Shown: positions 1 to 7,218 of the stretch, piece after piece
How the letters are laid out: each line of letters opens with the position of its first letter
Position numbering within the stretch: position 1 is the first letter of the stretch
Origin: an uncultured Alistipes sp.
Lineage (GTDB): Bacteria; Bacteroidota; Bacteroidia; Bacteroidales; Rikenellaceae
Length of the DNA: 8,351 nucleotides
Direction: 5' to 3'
Assembly: GCA_900549685.1 (NCBI GenBank)
Contig: UROX01000113.1
Location: 1 to 8,351 of the forward strand
The notes under the pieces: model-generated
What the model was told of the DNA's origin: nothing
Databases searched by the model: none
Seen by the model: only the letters and a program-made list of their open reading frames with translations
Program-made: the position numbers and the translations under genes

Positions 1-4
1 GGTG

Positions 5-35
5 CAAAGATAAGCAAAAACTATTTGCCTGCAAA
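5..35 (-). promoter_or_regulatory. Bacteroidota-type promoter for a gene left of the window
   Basis: On the minus strand there is a -33 element TTTG (32-35), then exactly 19 bp, then the -7 element TATCTTTG (5-12), followed by CAC. This matches the Bacteroidota primary sigma factor consensus TTTG-N19-TAnnTTTG. It fires leftwards, so the gene it serves is outside the window. A 6-bp inverted repeat, ATTTGC/GCAAAT (23-28 and 31-36), overlaps the -33 element and could be an operator, though it may be chance. Confidence 0.75.
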
Positions 36-84
36 TTTTTCGGCGAAAAAACTTCATTTTTCATCGAAATTCTTCGCGAAAGGC

Positions 85-417
85 CTACGAGTTTCCCTTC
101 TCGTGCCGATCGTAGACGAAATAATCGACCGCAAGCAACAACACGATCGGGAAATAGGAGATCCGTCCGGCGACGGCGGCATGGACGAAAACGCCCGACA
201 TGCCGAGCGCAGTCAGCGCCAGGACCTTCCGTTCGCCGGTCACGGAAGCGAAACGGAGCAGGTATCCCAGCGCACGACGTCCCACCAGCAGCAGATACCC
301 GCCCACGGCGCACATCGAGACGATGCGTCCCGCGAGGGGATAATCGCGGCCGAGCAAGGCTCCGATCACGACGATCGCGACGACACCCTGAACCGCGGTT
401 TTCTTCGGTACGTTCAT
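85..417 (-). CDS. Small four-helix inner-membrane protein, function unknown
   Basis: This encodes a 110-residue hydrophobic protein that I do not recognise as a named family. Four likely membrane segments are visible, at about residues 7-23, 28-46, 65-83 and 85-101. A basic loop (R47, R48, R55, R63, K64) separates the second and third, and the tail is charged (DRHEKGNS). An in-frame ATG at 424-426 would add three residues. I prefer the ATG at 415-417 because the -7 element at 432-439 puts the expected transcript start at about 424-427, so the upstream ATG would sit on or before the first transcribed base. The gene is divergent from the aminotransferase and they share a promoter region. No catalytic motif is visible, so only a membrane location can be inferred. 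No clear terminator is seen downstream. Confidence 0.7.
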   Translation of the reverse strand: MNVPKKTAVQGVVAIVVIGALLGRDYPLAGRIVSMCAVGGYLLLVGRRALGYLLRFASVTGERKVLALTALGMSGVFVHAAVAGRISYFPIVLLLAVDYFVYDRHEKGNS

Positions 418-431
418 TAATTTCATCGGAA

Positions 432-439
432 CAAAGGTA
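432..439 (-). promoter_or_regulatory. -7 element of the membrane-protein gene
   Basis: The minus strand reads TACCTTTG, a full match to the Bacteroidota TAnnTTTG -7 element. The expected transcript start is about 424-427, giving a leader of roughly 7-10 nt before the ATG at 417. No TTTG -33 element lies at the standard 19-bp spacing. Confidence 0.6.
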
Positions 440-459
440 CTATAAAAATATATTTATAG
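440..459. promoter_or_regulatory. AT-rich inverted repeat between divergent promoters
   Basis: CTATAAA (440-446) and TTTATAG (453-459) are perfect 7-bp inverted arms around a 6-bp centre. The right arm overlaps the plus-strand -7 element by three bases. The left arm abuts the minus-strand -7 element. It could be a regulator site or simply the upstream AT-rich DNA of both promoters. Confidence 0.4.
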
Positions 460-464
460 CTTTG
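457..464 (+). promoter_or_regulatory. -7 element of the aminotransferase gene
   Basis: TAGCTTTG fully matches the TAnnTTTG -7 consensus. The expected transcript start near 469-472 gives a leader of about 16-19 nt to the ATG at 488. No TTTG -33 match lies at the usual spacing, because that position falls inside the opposing promoter. Confidence 0.65.
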
Positions 465-487
465 CAGGGACTTAATATTTGTATAGC

Positions 488-1693
488 ATGCCTAATTTGT
501 CCGACAAGGGGATTTATCTGCCGCCCTCCCCTATCCGTAAACTCGTACCTTATGCCGAAGCCGCCAAACGGCGCGGCGTGAAGGTCTATCACCTGAACAT
601 CGGCCAGCCCGACATCCGCACGCCGCAGGCAGCGGTGGAAGCCGTGCGCAACGTGCACGACGAAGTATTCGAATACGGCCACTCGGCCGGCAACGAGTCG
701 TACCGCAGAAAGCTGGTAGAATACTACCGCAGCGTGGACATCGACGTAACGGCCGACGACATGGTCATCACCGTGGGCGGGTCCGAAGCGATCTTCATGG
801 CCATGACCATCTGCCTGAACCCGGGCGACGAGGTGATCGTTCCCGAACCTTTCTACGCCAACTACAACGGCTTCGCCATGGAGGCCGGCGTCAATATCAA
901 GCCCATCTCCTCGACGATCGACAACGACTTCGCCCTGCCGCCCATGGAGGAGTTCGAACGGCTCATCACCCCGCGCACCAAAGCCGTGCTGATCTGCAAC
1001 CCGAACAATCCCACCGGATACGTCTACTCCGAAGAGGAATACCGCCAATTGCGCGACATCGTCCTGCGGCACGACCTGTTCCTGATGGCCGACGAAGTAT
1101 ACCGCGAATTCTGCTACGACGGCACGCGCTGCCTTTCGGTGATGAACCTCGAAGGCATGGAACGCAACGTCGTGATGATCGACTCCGTGTCGAAACGGTA
1201 CAGCATGTGCGGCGTCCGGCTCGGCACGCTCGTCTCGCGCAACCGGGACATCATCGACGCCGCGCTGAAAATGGGCCAGGCCCGTCTGTGTCCGCCCTAT
1301 CTGGCACAGGTGGCTGCCGAAGCCGCGCTGGATGCGCCCGCCAGCTATTTCAAAGAGGTACACGACGAATACGCCGCCCGGCGGGACTGCATCGTCGAAG
1401 CGCTGAACCGCATCGAGGGCGTCTACTGCCCGAAGCCGAAAGGATCGTTCTACTCGATCGTCAAGCTGCCCATCGACAGCAGCGAGCGTTTCGCCCAGTG
1501 GCTGCTCGAAGAGTTCGAATACAAGGGACAGACGGTCATGGTAGCGCCCGCCACGGGTTTTTATGCCTCGTGCTACCTCGGACACGACGAAATCCGAATC
1601 GCCTATGTCATCGACCGCAAAGACCTCGTCGCCGCCGCCGAATGCCTCGCCGAAGCGCTGAAGGTCTACCCGGGCCGCACGACAGGAAAATAG
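488..1693 (+). CDS. PLP-dependent class I/II aminotransferase (aspartate aminotransferase-like)
   Basis: The 401-residue product has the usual length of fold-type I aminotransferases and should be cytoplasmic. Visible motifs in order: LNIGQPD near the N-terminus; GGSEA, the cofactor phosphate-binding turn; NPNNPTG at 171-177; DEVYREF with D202 (pyridine nitrogen) and Y205; SVSKRYSMCGVRLG with Schiff-base lysine K236; and EIRIAY with R370, the expected alpha-carboxylate-binding Arg. All core catalytic residues are present. The start is taken at ATG 488; a TTG at 479 is in frame but would be nearly at the transcript start. Many subgroup I-gamma members have Trp where this has Val after CG; I recall the SKRYSMCG form from other Bacteroidales. 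The amino donor cannot be told from the sequence; aspartate, aromatic or branched-chain substrates are possible. It is likely co-transcribed with the downstream phosphatase-like gene. Confidence 0.93.
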   Translation: MPNLSDKGIYLPPSPIRKLVPYAEAAKRRGVKVYHLNIGQPDIRTPQAAVEAVRNVHDEVFEYGHSAGNESYRRKLVEYYRSVDIDVTADDMVITVGGSEAIFMAMTICLNPGDEVIVPEPFYANYNGFAMEAGVNIKPISSTIDNDFALPPMEEFERLITPRTKAVLICNPNNPTGYVYSEEEYRQLRDIVLRHDLFLMADEVYREFCYDGTRCLSVMNLEGMERNVVMIDSVSKRYSMCGVRLGTLVSRNRDIIDAALKMGQARLCPPYLAQVAAEAALDAPASYFKEVHDEYAARRDCIVEALNRIEGVYCPKPKGSFYSIVKLPIDSSERFAQWLLEEFEYKGQTVMVAPATGFYASCYLGHDEIRIAYVIDRKDLVAAAECLAEALKVYPGRTTGK

Positions 1694-1778
1694 GACGGGA
1701 AACGGCGCCAATGTTCGCCGTCCTCCGGACCGGCCCGATACGCAACCGACATAACCCAAAACTCAAGCATAACGAACC

Positions 1779-3008
1779 ATGACACGCAGAATCTTCATTC
1801 GACTGGCCCTGTTGGCCATCCTCGTTCCGCTGGCGGCTTTCCCTGCCAAAACGAAAAAGGCGGTCTTCATCATCGTGGACGGCATTCCCGCCGACATGAT
1901 CGAGCGGCTCGCTCCGCCCGCCATTTACGAAATCGCCGCACAGGGCGCCTACTCGCGGGCTTTCTGCGGCGGCACGGTGGGCCGCTACGACCAGACGCCG
2001 ACCATATCGGCCGTGGGATACGCCAGCGCGCTGACCGCGACATGGGCCAACAAGCACAACGTGTGGGATAACTCGCCCAAACCCGACTACAACTACTGGA
2101 CGATCTTCCGCATCGCCAAAGCGCAGAAAAAACCGGTCCGGACGGCCATCTACTCCAGCTGGACGGACAACCGCACCGTGCTGTTGGGCGAAGGACTTCC
2201 CGAAACCGGCAACCTGAAAATGGACTATGCGGTGGACGGACTGGACCTCGACGAGCAGAATTACCCCAAGGAGAAAGACGACCTGCACATTTTCCGGATC
2301 GACGAGGCGATCTCCGAAGCGGCCGCCGAGGGTATCCGCAACGACGCGCCCGACCTGAGCTGGGTCTATCTGTGGTACACCGACGACGCGGGGCATATCT
2401 ATGGCAACAGCGACTATTTCGACGAATACACGATGAAGGCCGACCGTCAGGTCGCCCGCATCTGGGAGGCCGTCCGCTACCGCGAGACCCATTTCGACGA
2501 AGAATGGATGATCGTCGTGACGACCGACCACGGACGCGGCCCGGACGGCCACCATCACGGCGGACAGTCCGAACGCGAACGCACCACGTGGATCTCGACC
2601 AACATCCGACCCAACGCCCATTTCGCCGCCCCGCTGCTCGCCATTACCGACATCAATCCGTCGATCTGCCGCTACATGGGCTTCGACGTTCCCCGCGACG
2701 TGCTTTGGGAACAGGACGGCATGCCGTTCATCGGACGGGCCGATATCGAGAACCTGACCGCCGTCCGGCATGACAAAACGATCGAGCTGAACTGGAAAAG
2801 CCTCGACGACAAAGCTACGGCCACCGTCTACGTCGCCACGACGAACGATTACCGCACAGGCGGCACCGACCGATGGACCAAAGTCGGCAAAGTGAAGGCC
2901 GGAGCCGGCACCTTCACGTTCGACGCCTCCGCCACTCCCGACGGATTCTACAAATTCGTCGTCGTGACACCGAACAACCATCTCTGCTGCTGGTCTCCGG
3001 AGAAATAA
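1779..3008 (+). CDS. Exported alkaline phosphatase superfamily hydrolase (nucleotide pyrophosphatase/phosphodiesterase-like)
   Basis: The 409-residue product has a signal peptide (basic MTRR, hydrophobic stretch, likely cleavage after AAFPA near residue 23), so it should act in the periplasm or at the surface. The superfamily metal site can be read in order: D34 in IIVDG; S77 in TPTISAVGY, aligned with the nucleophile of phosphodiesterase relatives; D202 and H206 in DDAGH; D250 and H251 in TTDHGRG; and a His from H258-H260 in DGHHHGG. From about residue 323 a separate beta-rich tail resembles a fibronectin type III-like module. Known family members cleave phosphate mono- or diesters using two metal ions, typically Zn; the substrate here is unknown. 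It starts 85 bp after the aminotransferase with no promoter match between them, so an operon is likely. The start is ATG 1779, with an A-rich upstream and no strong Shine-Dalgarno. Confidence 0.88.
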   Translation: MTRRIFIRLALLAILVPLAAFPAKTKKAVFIIVDGIPADMIERLAPPAIYEIAAQGAYSRAFCGGTVGRYDQTPTISAVGYASALTATWANKHNVWDNSPKPDYNYWTIFRIAKAQKKPVRTAIYSSWTDNRTVLLGEGLPETGNLKMDYAVDGLDLDEQNYPKEKDDLHIFRIDEAISEAAAEGIRNDAPDLSWVYLWYTDDAGHIYGNSDYFDEYTMKADRQVARIWEAVRYRETHFDEEWMIVVTTDHGRGPDGHHHGGQSERERTTWISTNIRPNAHFAAPLLAITDINPSICRYMGFDVPRDVLWEQDGMPFIGRADIENLTAVRHDKTIELNWKSLDDKATATVYVATTNDYRTGGTDRWTKVGKVKAGAGTFTFDASATPDGFYKFVVVTPNNHLCCWSPEK

Positions 3009-3115
3009 CGCTCCGCCGCTCCGGGCAAAACTTCGGAGAAGCGACGACGGGCGGTCTTTCCGACACTCTACCGGAAGAAAGCTCCGAACGGACCCGGCAC
3101 ACAGAAACATAACCG

Positions 3116-3159
3116 AAACGAAGCGGGCCTCTGTCTTTCACAGAGGCCCGCTTCGTTTT
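3116..3159 (+). terminator. Strong intrinsic terminator, perfect 19-bp stem
   Basis: A perfect 19-bp inverted repeat (3116-3134 with 3140-3158) encloses a 5-nt loop, CTTTC, and ends in TTTT on the plus strand. It lies 107 bp after the phosphatase stop. On the minus strand the stem is followed by TTTCGGTT, a poorer tail, but it could also stop transcription arriving from the convergent zinc-ribbon gene. Confidence 0.9.
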
Positions 3160-3439
3160 CATAGTTCGCCCCCGGCTTTCCCGAGCCATGCCGCCCTCCG
3201 GCCACACACCCGGCCGCCGGCCATAACAGAACTCGCTACGGCAAGCCACCGCACCCGCCCCCCTCTGCTGCCGGGCAGACGGTCCGACCTCCGGCAACCG
3301 ATCTTCCGTCCACAGACACAGACCGAAAATATCCGACCGATTTCTTCCCGATCCGAACCGCAGCAGCCGCCCCCTTTCTCGAATCGTCCGCCGCAGAGAT
3401 AGGCCTGCGTCCGACCGGTGCGATATGCCGGCCGGCCTG
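3160..3439. other. Gene-free GC-rich stretch between convergent genes
   Basis: These 280 bp lie between the terminator and the stop codon of the minus-strand zinc-ribbon gene. Open frames crossing it are out-of-frame extensions of neighbouring genes without protein-like composition. I see no promoter element, tRNA or convincing hairpin. It may be the 3' untranslated region of the zinc-ribbon transcript. Confidence 0.5.
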
Positions 3440-3751
3440 TCACCGCCCGACTGACGGTCTCCAGCGCTTCAGTTTCGGGAAAACCTCCCGCATGTAAGCG
3501 ACGTACTCTTCGCGCGTGATGTTCATTCCCGAAGCCGCGTTCACTTGCGTCAGCATGCCGGCGCAATGTTCGATCATCCCGTCCATCGTACACGACTGCG
3601 CGAAAGCCCCGTCCCGATAACAATACACGCAGTAGTCCCGATTCGGACTGCCGTCGGCGTTCGTTCCGTACAACCCCTCTTCCGTCAGCGGCATGGCGCA
3701 GCTTTGACACACGGGGCATCGTCCCTGTTTTTCGTCTTGTTCCGTTTTCAT
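3440..3751 (-). CDS. Small putative zinc-ribbon protein
   Basis: The 103-residue soluble protein carries two CxxC knuckles: CQSC (C15, C18) and CVYC (C41, C44), with further cysteines at C12, C54 and C63. Between them is the block GTNADGSPNRDY. The order CQSCxMPL - GTNxDGSxNxDYCxYCYxxGAF matches the family I recall as the putative zinc ribbon domain Pfam PF12674, whose role is unknown. C15/C18/C41/C44 are the likely metal ligands. The C-terminal part (about 72-95) looks helical and includes REEYVAYMREVFPKL. There is no signal peptide or membrane segment. The ATG at 3751 follows an A-rich stretch typical of Bacteroidota translation starts. It is convergent with the phosphatase gene and is probably monocistronic. 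Confidence 0.85.
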   Translation of the reverse strand: MKTEQDEKQGRCPVCQSCAMPLTEEGLYGTNADGSPNRDYCVYCYRDGAFAQSCTMDGMIEHCAGMLTQVNAASGMNITREEYVAYMREVFPKLKRWRPSVGR

Positions 3752-3787
3752 TTTTTCAATTCGTTTCTCGTTTCACAGATCGGCGGA

Positions 3788-3832
3788 CGGAGTGCACAGA
3801 CGGCAAAACGCCCGACTCGTCACCGCACTCCG
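3788..3832 (-). promoter_or_regulatory. 8-bp inverted repeat in the zinc-ribbon gene leader
   Basis: CGGAGTGC (3788-3795) and GCACTCCG (3825-3832) are perfect inverted arms. The 29-nt interior holds a smaller GGC/GCC pairing around GTTTT on the minus strand. In the transcript it would form a stem-loop ending about 37 nt before the start codon. A role in translation control is inference only. Confidence 0.35.
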
Positions 3833-3963
3833 GCAACAGAACGACCACACGGCCATGCTTCCGCATATTCTCGTCTTCCGTCGCCGGTGCACATCGGCCA
3901 AAGCAGCAAGCAGGTCGGCAACGCCATGACGCGCCCATTTCCCCGTCCCGATCCCGTTTCGTG

Positions 3964-3971
3964 CAAAGATA
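3964..3971 (-). promoter_or_regulatory. Probable -7 element of the zinc-ribbon gene
   Basis: The minus strand reads TATCTTTG followed by CAC, the same extended element as at 5-12, and matches TAnnTTTG. No TTTG -33 element stands 19 bp upstream. It is the only consensus match between 3752 and 4073, so I assign it to the zinc-ribbon gene, giving a leader of about 205 nt. Apart from this element and the inverted repeat at 3788-3832, the interval 3752-4073 shows nothing I can call. Confidence 0.55.
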
Positions 3972-4073
3972 AGGCTCTACCCCGTTCGTCCGCTCCGCGA
4001 ACAGTCGTTTCCAGTCGTTCCGGCATCCGCGAGACGGAGCCAATGCGACGGAACGGGCGCCCCGTTCCAAACG

Positions 4074-4105
4074 AAAAAAAGAGCCTCCGATCCTTCGGAG
4101 GCTCT
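4074..4105 (-). terminator. Intrinsic terminator of the surface lipoprotein transcript
   Basis: An 11-bp perfect stem (4080-4090 with 4095-4105) with a 4-nt loop is followed on the minus strand by seven T residues (4074-4080 in plus coordinates). It lies about 115 nt after the lipoprotein stop codon. The A run is on the other side, so it works only for minus-strand transcription. Confidence 0.9.
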
Positions 4106-4218
4106 CCCAAGCGAAACATCGCATTACCGAGATAGATAATTTATGCGCGTTGTTTAAAGAAGATGGTCATGCGACGCCCGCTCTCTGAAACACTTATTAT
4201 TTATGAAACTGACGGTGC

Positions 4219-7218
4219 TTATTTACCCGGATTCAGACGGATCTTCACCCATTCCGAGGCTTCGCCCCAGCCGTATTTCACGGTAACTTGGATGAAGATG
4301 TTGCAGGCTTTTTCTACACCGGCGCCGGCGGCATTGTTGTAGAATACCAACTCCGAACCTTCGTCTTGAACCGAAGCTCCTGTATACACTTCAGTCAGTG
4401 ACATACTTTCTTCGGCCGTCAATTCATCGTTCACCACGATACTACCACCAACTTTTTCCATACCGATTTTAGCCGTCTCAGTATTCCACTTCACGGAATT
4501 CACCTGATAGTAATCCCACAGTTCGGCAGCGTATTTGGCTTTTTCGTCCGTCGTGTTGGTCGTCGTTTTGGCCACGATGTAGTTGTTGAAGTCCGTCATC
4601 GTGAAGGCTTTCGAACAGTCGATGCGCGAACCGCTGATCACGTGGTCGAAGAACTCGGCGTTCTGCAGTTCAGCATTGATATTCAACGGTGTCACAAAGT
4701 GAACATTGAAAGTCTTCACAACTGTTTTGTTGTATCCGTTGATATCGGCCCATACTTTCAGCGTAGCGTCATTTCCTACCAGACCTTTACCGGCCTCATT
4801 TTTTTCGAGCGAGATCGAAGCGCGATTGGTCGTGTTGGCCGCACCGTACCAGTTCGTCGCTACGGTATCGCTGAAGGTCAGCGTCGAGGCTTTCACTCCG
4901 CCTTTAAGCAGCGAGTAGCCTTTGGCATCGTTGTTGCCGGCGGGTTCTACCGTCATGGCAGGTGCATAATTGGTGTCGGGCTGCGTTTTGCCGAACTGAA
5001 GATCCCACGAGCCGCAAGGCAGCAGCCCCTTGATGAAGAACTGACCAGGCGTGAAGAGCTGCATCAGATCGTAGTTGTACACACAAGTATCCAAAGCGTT
5101 TTCGGTTTTATATTGAACCGGATATACATTGGCGAGTTCTTCGTCCGTAATCCAATACTGGCTGAAATAACCGGCGAGATCGATTTTCGGAACAGTAACA
5201 GTCGTCTTGAACGAGAAGGTCACATCGCCGTACACACCGTTCGGATCGGCATAAGTCACTTTGATCGTGTAGTCTTTCGATGCGGCGGGAACGATGGTTC
5301 CTACGGCTTCGGGCGACAGTACCCAGGTGAGCGCCACGGCGTCTTCGTCCGAAGAAGAAGGAGTTTCGACGATCTCACCGTCGCCTTCACCGAACGTACC
5401 GTCCGTATTGGCTTTCAGCGTGTAGATCGATTCGAATTCGGCTTTCGACATACCGGTCTGGTCTTTCATCACGGCATAGACAAACTCGGTCATGTCTTTC
5501 CACAGGAACTCGTTTTCAATCGTATCGCAGCTCAGTGCGGCGGCATCGAAGACTTTCACTTCGCCGAGGTCGATCGGATCGGGGCTGGCCACAGTCTTCG
5601 TCCATTTGATCTTGAAATACTTCACGTCGGCGATCTTGTTGTTCACCGTATCGACCAACGTCACGCGTACGATGGGTTCCTTGTCTACGGCTGCGGCGTT
5701 GTTGGTGTAACCGCCCGGCACTTTCGACGAGATCACCGAACCGTCGATTGCTGCGAACTGCTGCTGGTCGGTGTCGTTCGGTTCTACTTTGAACGGATCG
5801 GGAGCCACTTCGAAACGGAAGGCCAGACCGTAACCGGCCAGTTTTTCGGCCGTCATTTCGTGTGCGGCACCGTCGGCTTCGTAACAAGCCGTCACCATCT
5901 GGCTCAGATCATAAGGCTCGTCGTATTTCAGACGGTTGGAAATCATTTTGCCTACGCTGTCCTGAGCGTAAACCTGTGCATAGGTATAGAAATGATGATG
6001 TGCGGTCGCACAATCGTATTTCGTCACTTTCTGATTCTGATCGATGCGTGCGGCGATCACGGGCGTGATGGTCTGTTCGTCCAGACGCACGTATTCGGAA
6101 TATACGCAGGCTTCTTCCTCGCCTTCGAAAAGTTCGGCTTCGGCCACGGGCACTTTCAGTGCGACGGTATAGATTTTATTGCCAGCCTGTTTGGCTAACG
6201 ATTCGGTCGTCGTCTTGGCAGCGGTCACGGTCATGATACCGTTGTTGATTTCGTATCCTACGACTTTGACAGGCGTATTTTCGCCGGTGGCCGCACGCGT
6301 AACGGCCGTCGTTGATACGAACGAAGGCATCGTGATGTCGTCTTCGCCCACACCGGTGGGGTTCAGGCGATAGTCGGCCGTCGTCGATTCGTCGGAGACG
6401 ATAGAGGCTTTCGAAGCCTTCGTCAGTGCACCTTTCGTACCGATCGTCAGCGCTTTGTATTCGACCGACAGGAATTCGATGGTGGGAATGCCGTCCACAT
6501 ACAGCGAGGGAACCAGCGTCACGCTCGTCAGACGCGACGAAAGCACGCCGGCCAGCGAAGAAAGTTTGCCGTTCACCGTTTCCATGATCTCGTCGCTGAG
6601 TTCTTTGACGGCGGCTTTCAGCGCTTCTTCGTCCATCGCACCGCTCTGAGCGTTTTCGATCAGTTTTTTCAAACGATCTTCCAGATCTTCCAGATCGTCT
6701 TTCGATGCTTTGTCGTCGAGCAGCTCTTTATATTTGTCGAGTGCTTTCTGCTGAATTTCGAGCGCTTCCGTCAGCTTGTTCAGTTCGCTGACCGTAGCGA
6801 CGCCTTTCAACGCTTCGCCCAACTGTTTTTCGATCCCTTCGACCTTGCTGATCAGATCGTCCAGCGCTTTCTGGTCGGCTTTGCCGGCGAGCAGGTTCTT
6901 GCACTGTGCAATGGCCTCTTCGATTGCTTCGGCTTTGGCCTGCGCTACGGCCTGCTGGGCGGCAGCGGCAGCCTGGGCGGCTTTGTCCGCAGCCTCTTTC
7001 GCGGCGGCGGCAGCCTGAGCCGCAGCGGTCGCATCGGCCTGAGCATTCTGCAAGGCGGTCTGCAACGTACTCAACTGTTGCTGCAGAGCCGCAGCGGTTT
7101 CCGTCAGTTCGGTCGATACATTTCCGATGTCGTCATCGTAATCCTTACAACCGACGTAAGTCAGCGTTACCCCGATAAGGAGCAACGCCAAAATCGACTT
7201 CAAAAAATTGTGTTTCAT
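4219..7218 (-). CDS. Large surface-exposed lipoprotein with N-terminal coiled-coil stalk
   Basis: The 999-residue product has a lipoprotein signal peptide (basic start, hydrophobic residues 8-19, lipobox TYVGC with lipidated C24). KDYDDD follows at once; Asp-rich residues after the Cys are the known Bacteroidota signal for export to the outer surface. Residues about 31-229 form a long helical region with heptad-like Leu spacing. Its part 59-98 is extremely Ala-rich (25 of 40). From RLTSVTLVPSLYVDG (about 229) onward the sequence is beta-rich to the C-terminus, suggesting several Ig-like modules; I see no catalytic motif. The CKDYDDDI start recalls the N-terminal domain once called DUF4988, now sometimes named after PL29 lyases; lyase activity should not be assumed. 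I take ATG 7218 rather than the GTG two codons upstream. GC is near 50%, below the left-hand genes. An adhesin, scaffold or glycan-binding role is possible. Confidence 0.85.
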   Translation of the reverse strand: MKHNFLKSILALLLIGVTLTYVGCKDYDDDIGNVSTELTETAAALQQQLSTLQTALQNAQADATAAAQAAAAAKEAADKAAQAAAAAQQAVAQAKAEAIEEAIAQCKNLLAGKADQKALDDLISKVEGIEKQLGEALKGVATVSELNKLTEALEIQQKALDKYKELLDDKASKDDLEDLEDRLKKLIENAQSGAMDEEALKAAVKELSDEIMETVNGKLSSLAGVLSSRLTSVTLVPSLYVDGIPTIEFLSVEYKALTIGTKGALTKASKASIVSDESTTADYRLNPTGVGEDDITMPSFVSTTAVTRAATGENTPVKVVGYEINNGIMTVTAAKTTTESLAKQAGNKIYTVALKVPVAEAELFEGEEEACVYSEYVRLDEQTITPVIAARIDQNQKVTKYDCATAHHHFYTYAQVYAQDSVGKMISNRLKYDEPYDLSQMVTACYEADGAAHEMTAEKLAGYGLAFRFEVAPDPFKVEPNDTDQQQFAAIDGSVISSKVPGGYTNNAAAVDKEPIVRVTLVDTVNNKIADVKYFKIKWTKTVASPDPIDLGEVKVFDAAALSCDTIENEFLWKDMTEFVYAVMKDQTGMSKAEFESIYTLKANTDGTFGEGDGEIVETPSSSDEDAVALTWVLSPEAVGTIVPAASKDYTIKVTYADPNGVYGDVTFSFKTTVTVPKIDLAGYFSQYWITDEELANVYPVQYKTENALDTCVYNYDLMQLFTPGQFFIKGLLPCGSWDLQFGKTQPDTNYAPAMTVEPAGNNDAKGYSLLKGGVKASTLTFSDTVATNWYGAANTTNRASISLEKNEAGKGLVGNDATLKVWADINGYNKTVVKTFNVHFVTPLNINAELQNAEFFDHVISGSRIDCSKAFTMTDFNNYIVAKTTTNTTDEKAKYAAELWDYYQVNSVKWNTETAKIGMEKVGGSIVVNDELTAEESMSLTEVYTGASVQDEGSELVFYNNAAGAGVEKACNIFIQVTVKYGWGEASEWVKIRLNPGK

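Noticed and set aside
1702..1721. Hairpin ACGGCG/CGCCGT between aminotransferase and phosphatase genes
   Set aside because: Only 6 bp with an 8-nt loop and no T run, so it is not evidence for a terminator splitting the operon.
440..1759. A 439-codon open frame antisense to the aminotransferase
   Set aside because: It mirrors a gene with all catalytic motifs intact. The translation is rich in Arg, Val, Asp and His without domain character, a common by-product of GC-rich codon bias.
1608..3110. A 500-codon open frame antisense to the phosphatase-like gene
   Set aside because: It spans two real plus-strand genes and the intergenic region, with no recognisable motif; a shadow of GC-rich coding DNA.
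3756..4124. A 122-codon minus-strand frame between the zinc-ribbon and lipoprotein genes
   Set aside because: Its start lies upstream of, and its 5' end runs through, the intrinsic terminator at 4074-4105; composition is not protein-like.
4642..6198. A 518-codon plus-strand frame inside the lipoprotein gene
   Set aside because: It is antisense to a clear lipoprotein gene, and its His/Phe/Arg-rich composition is not protein-like.
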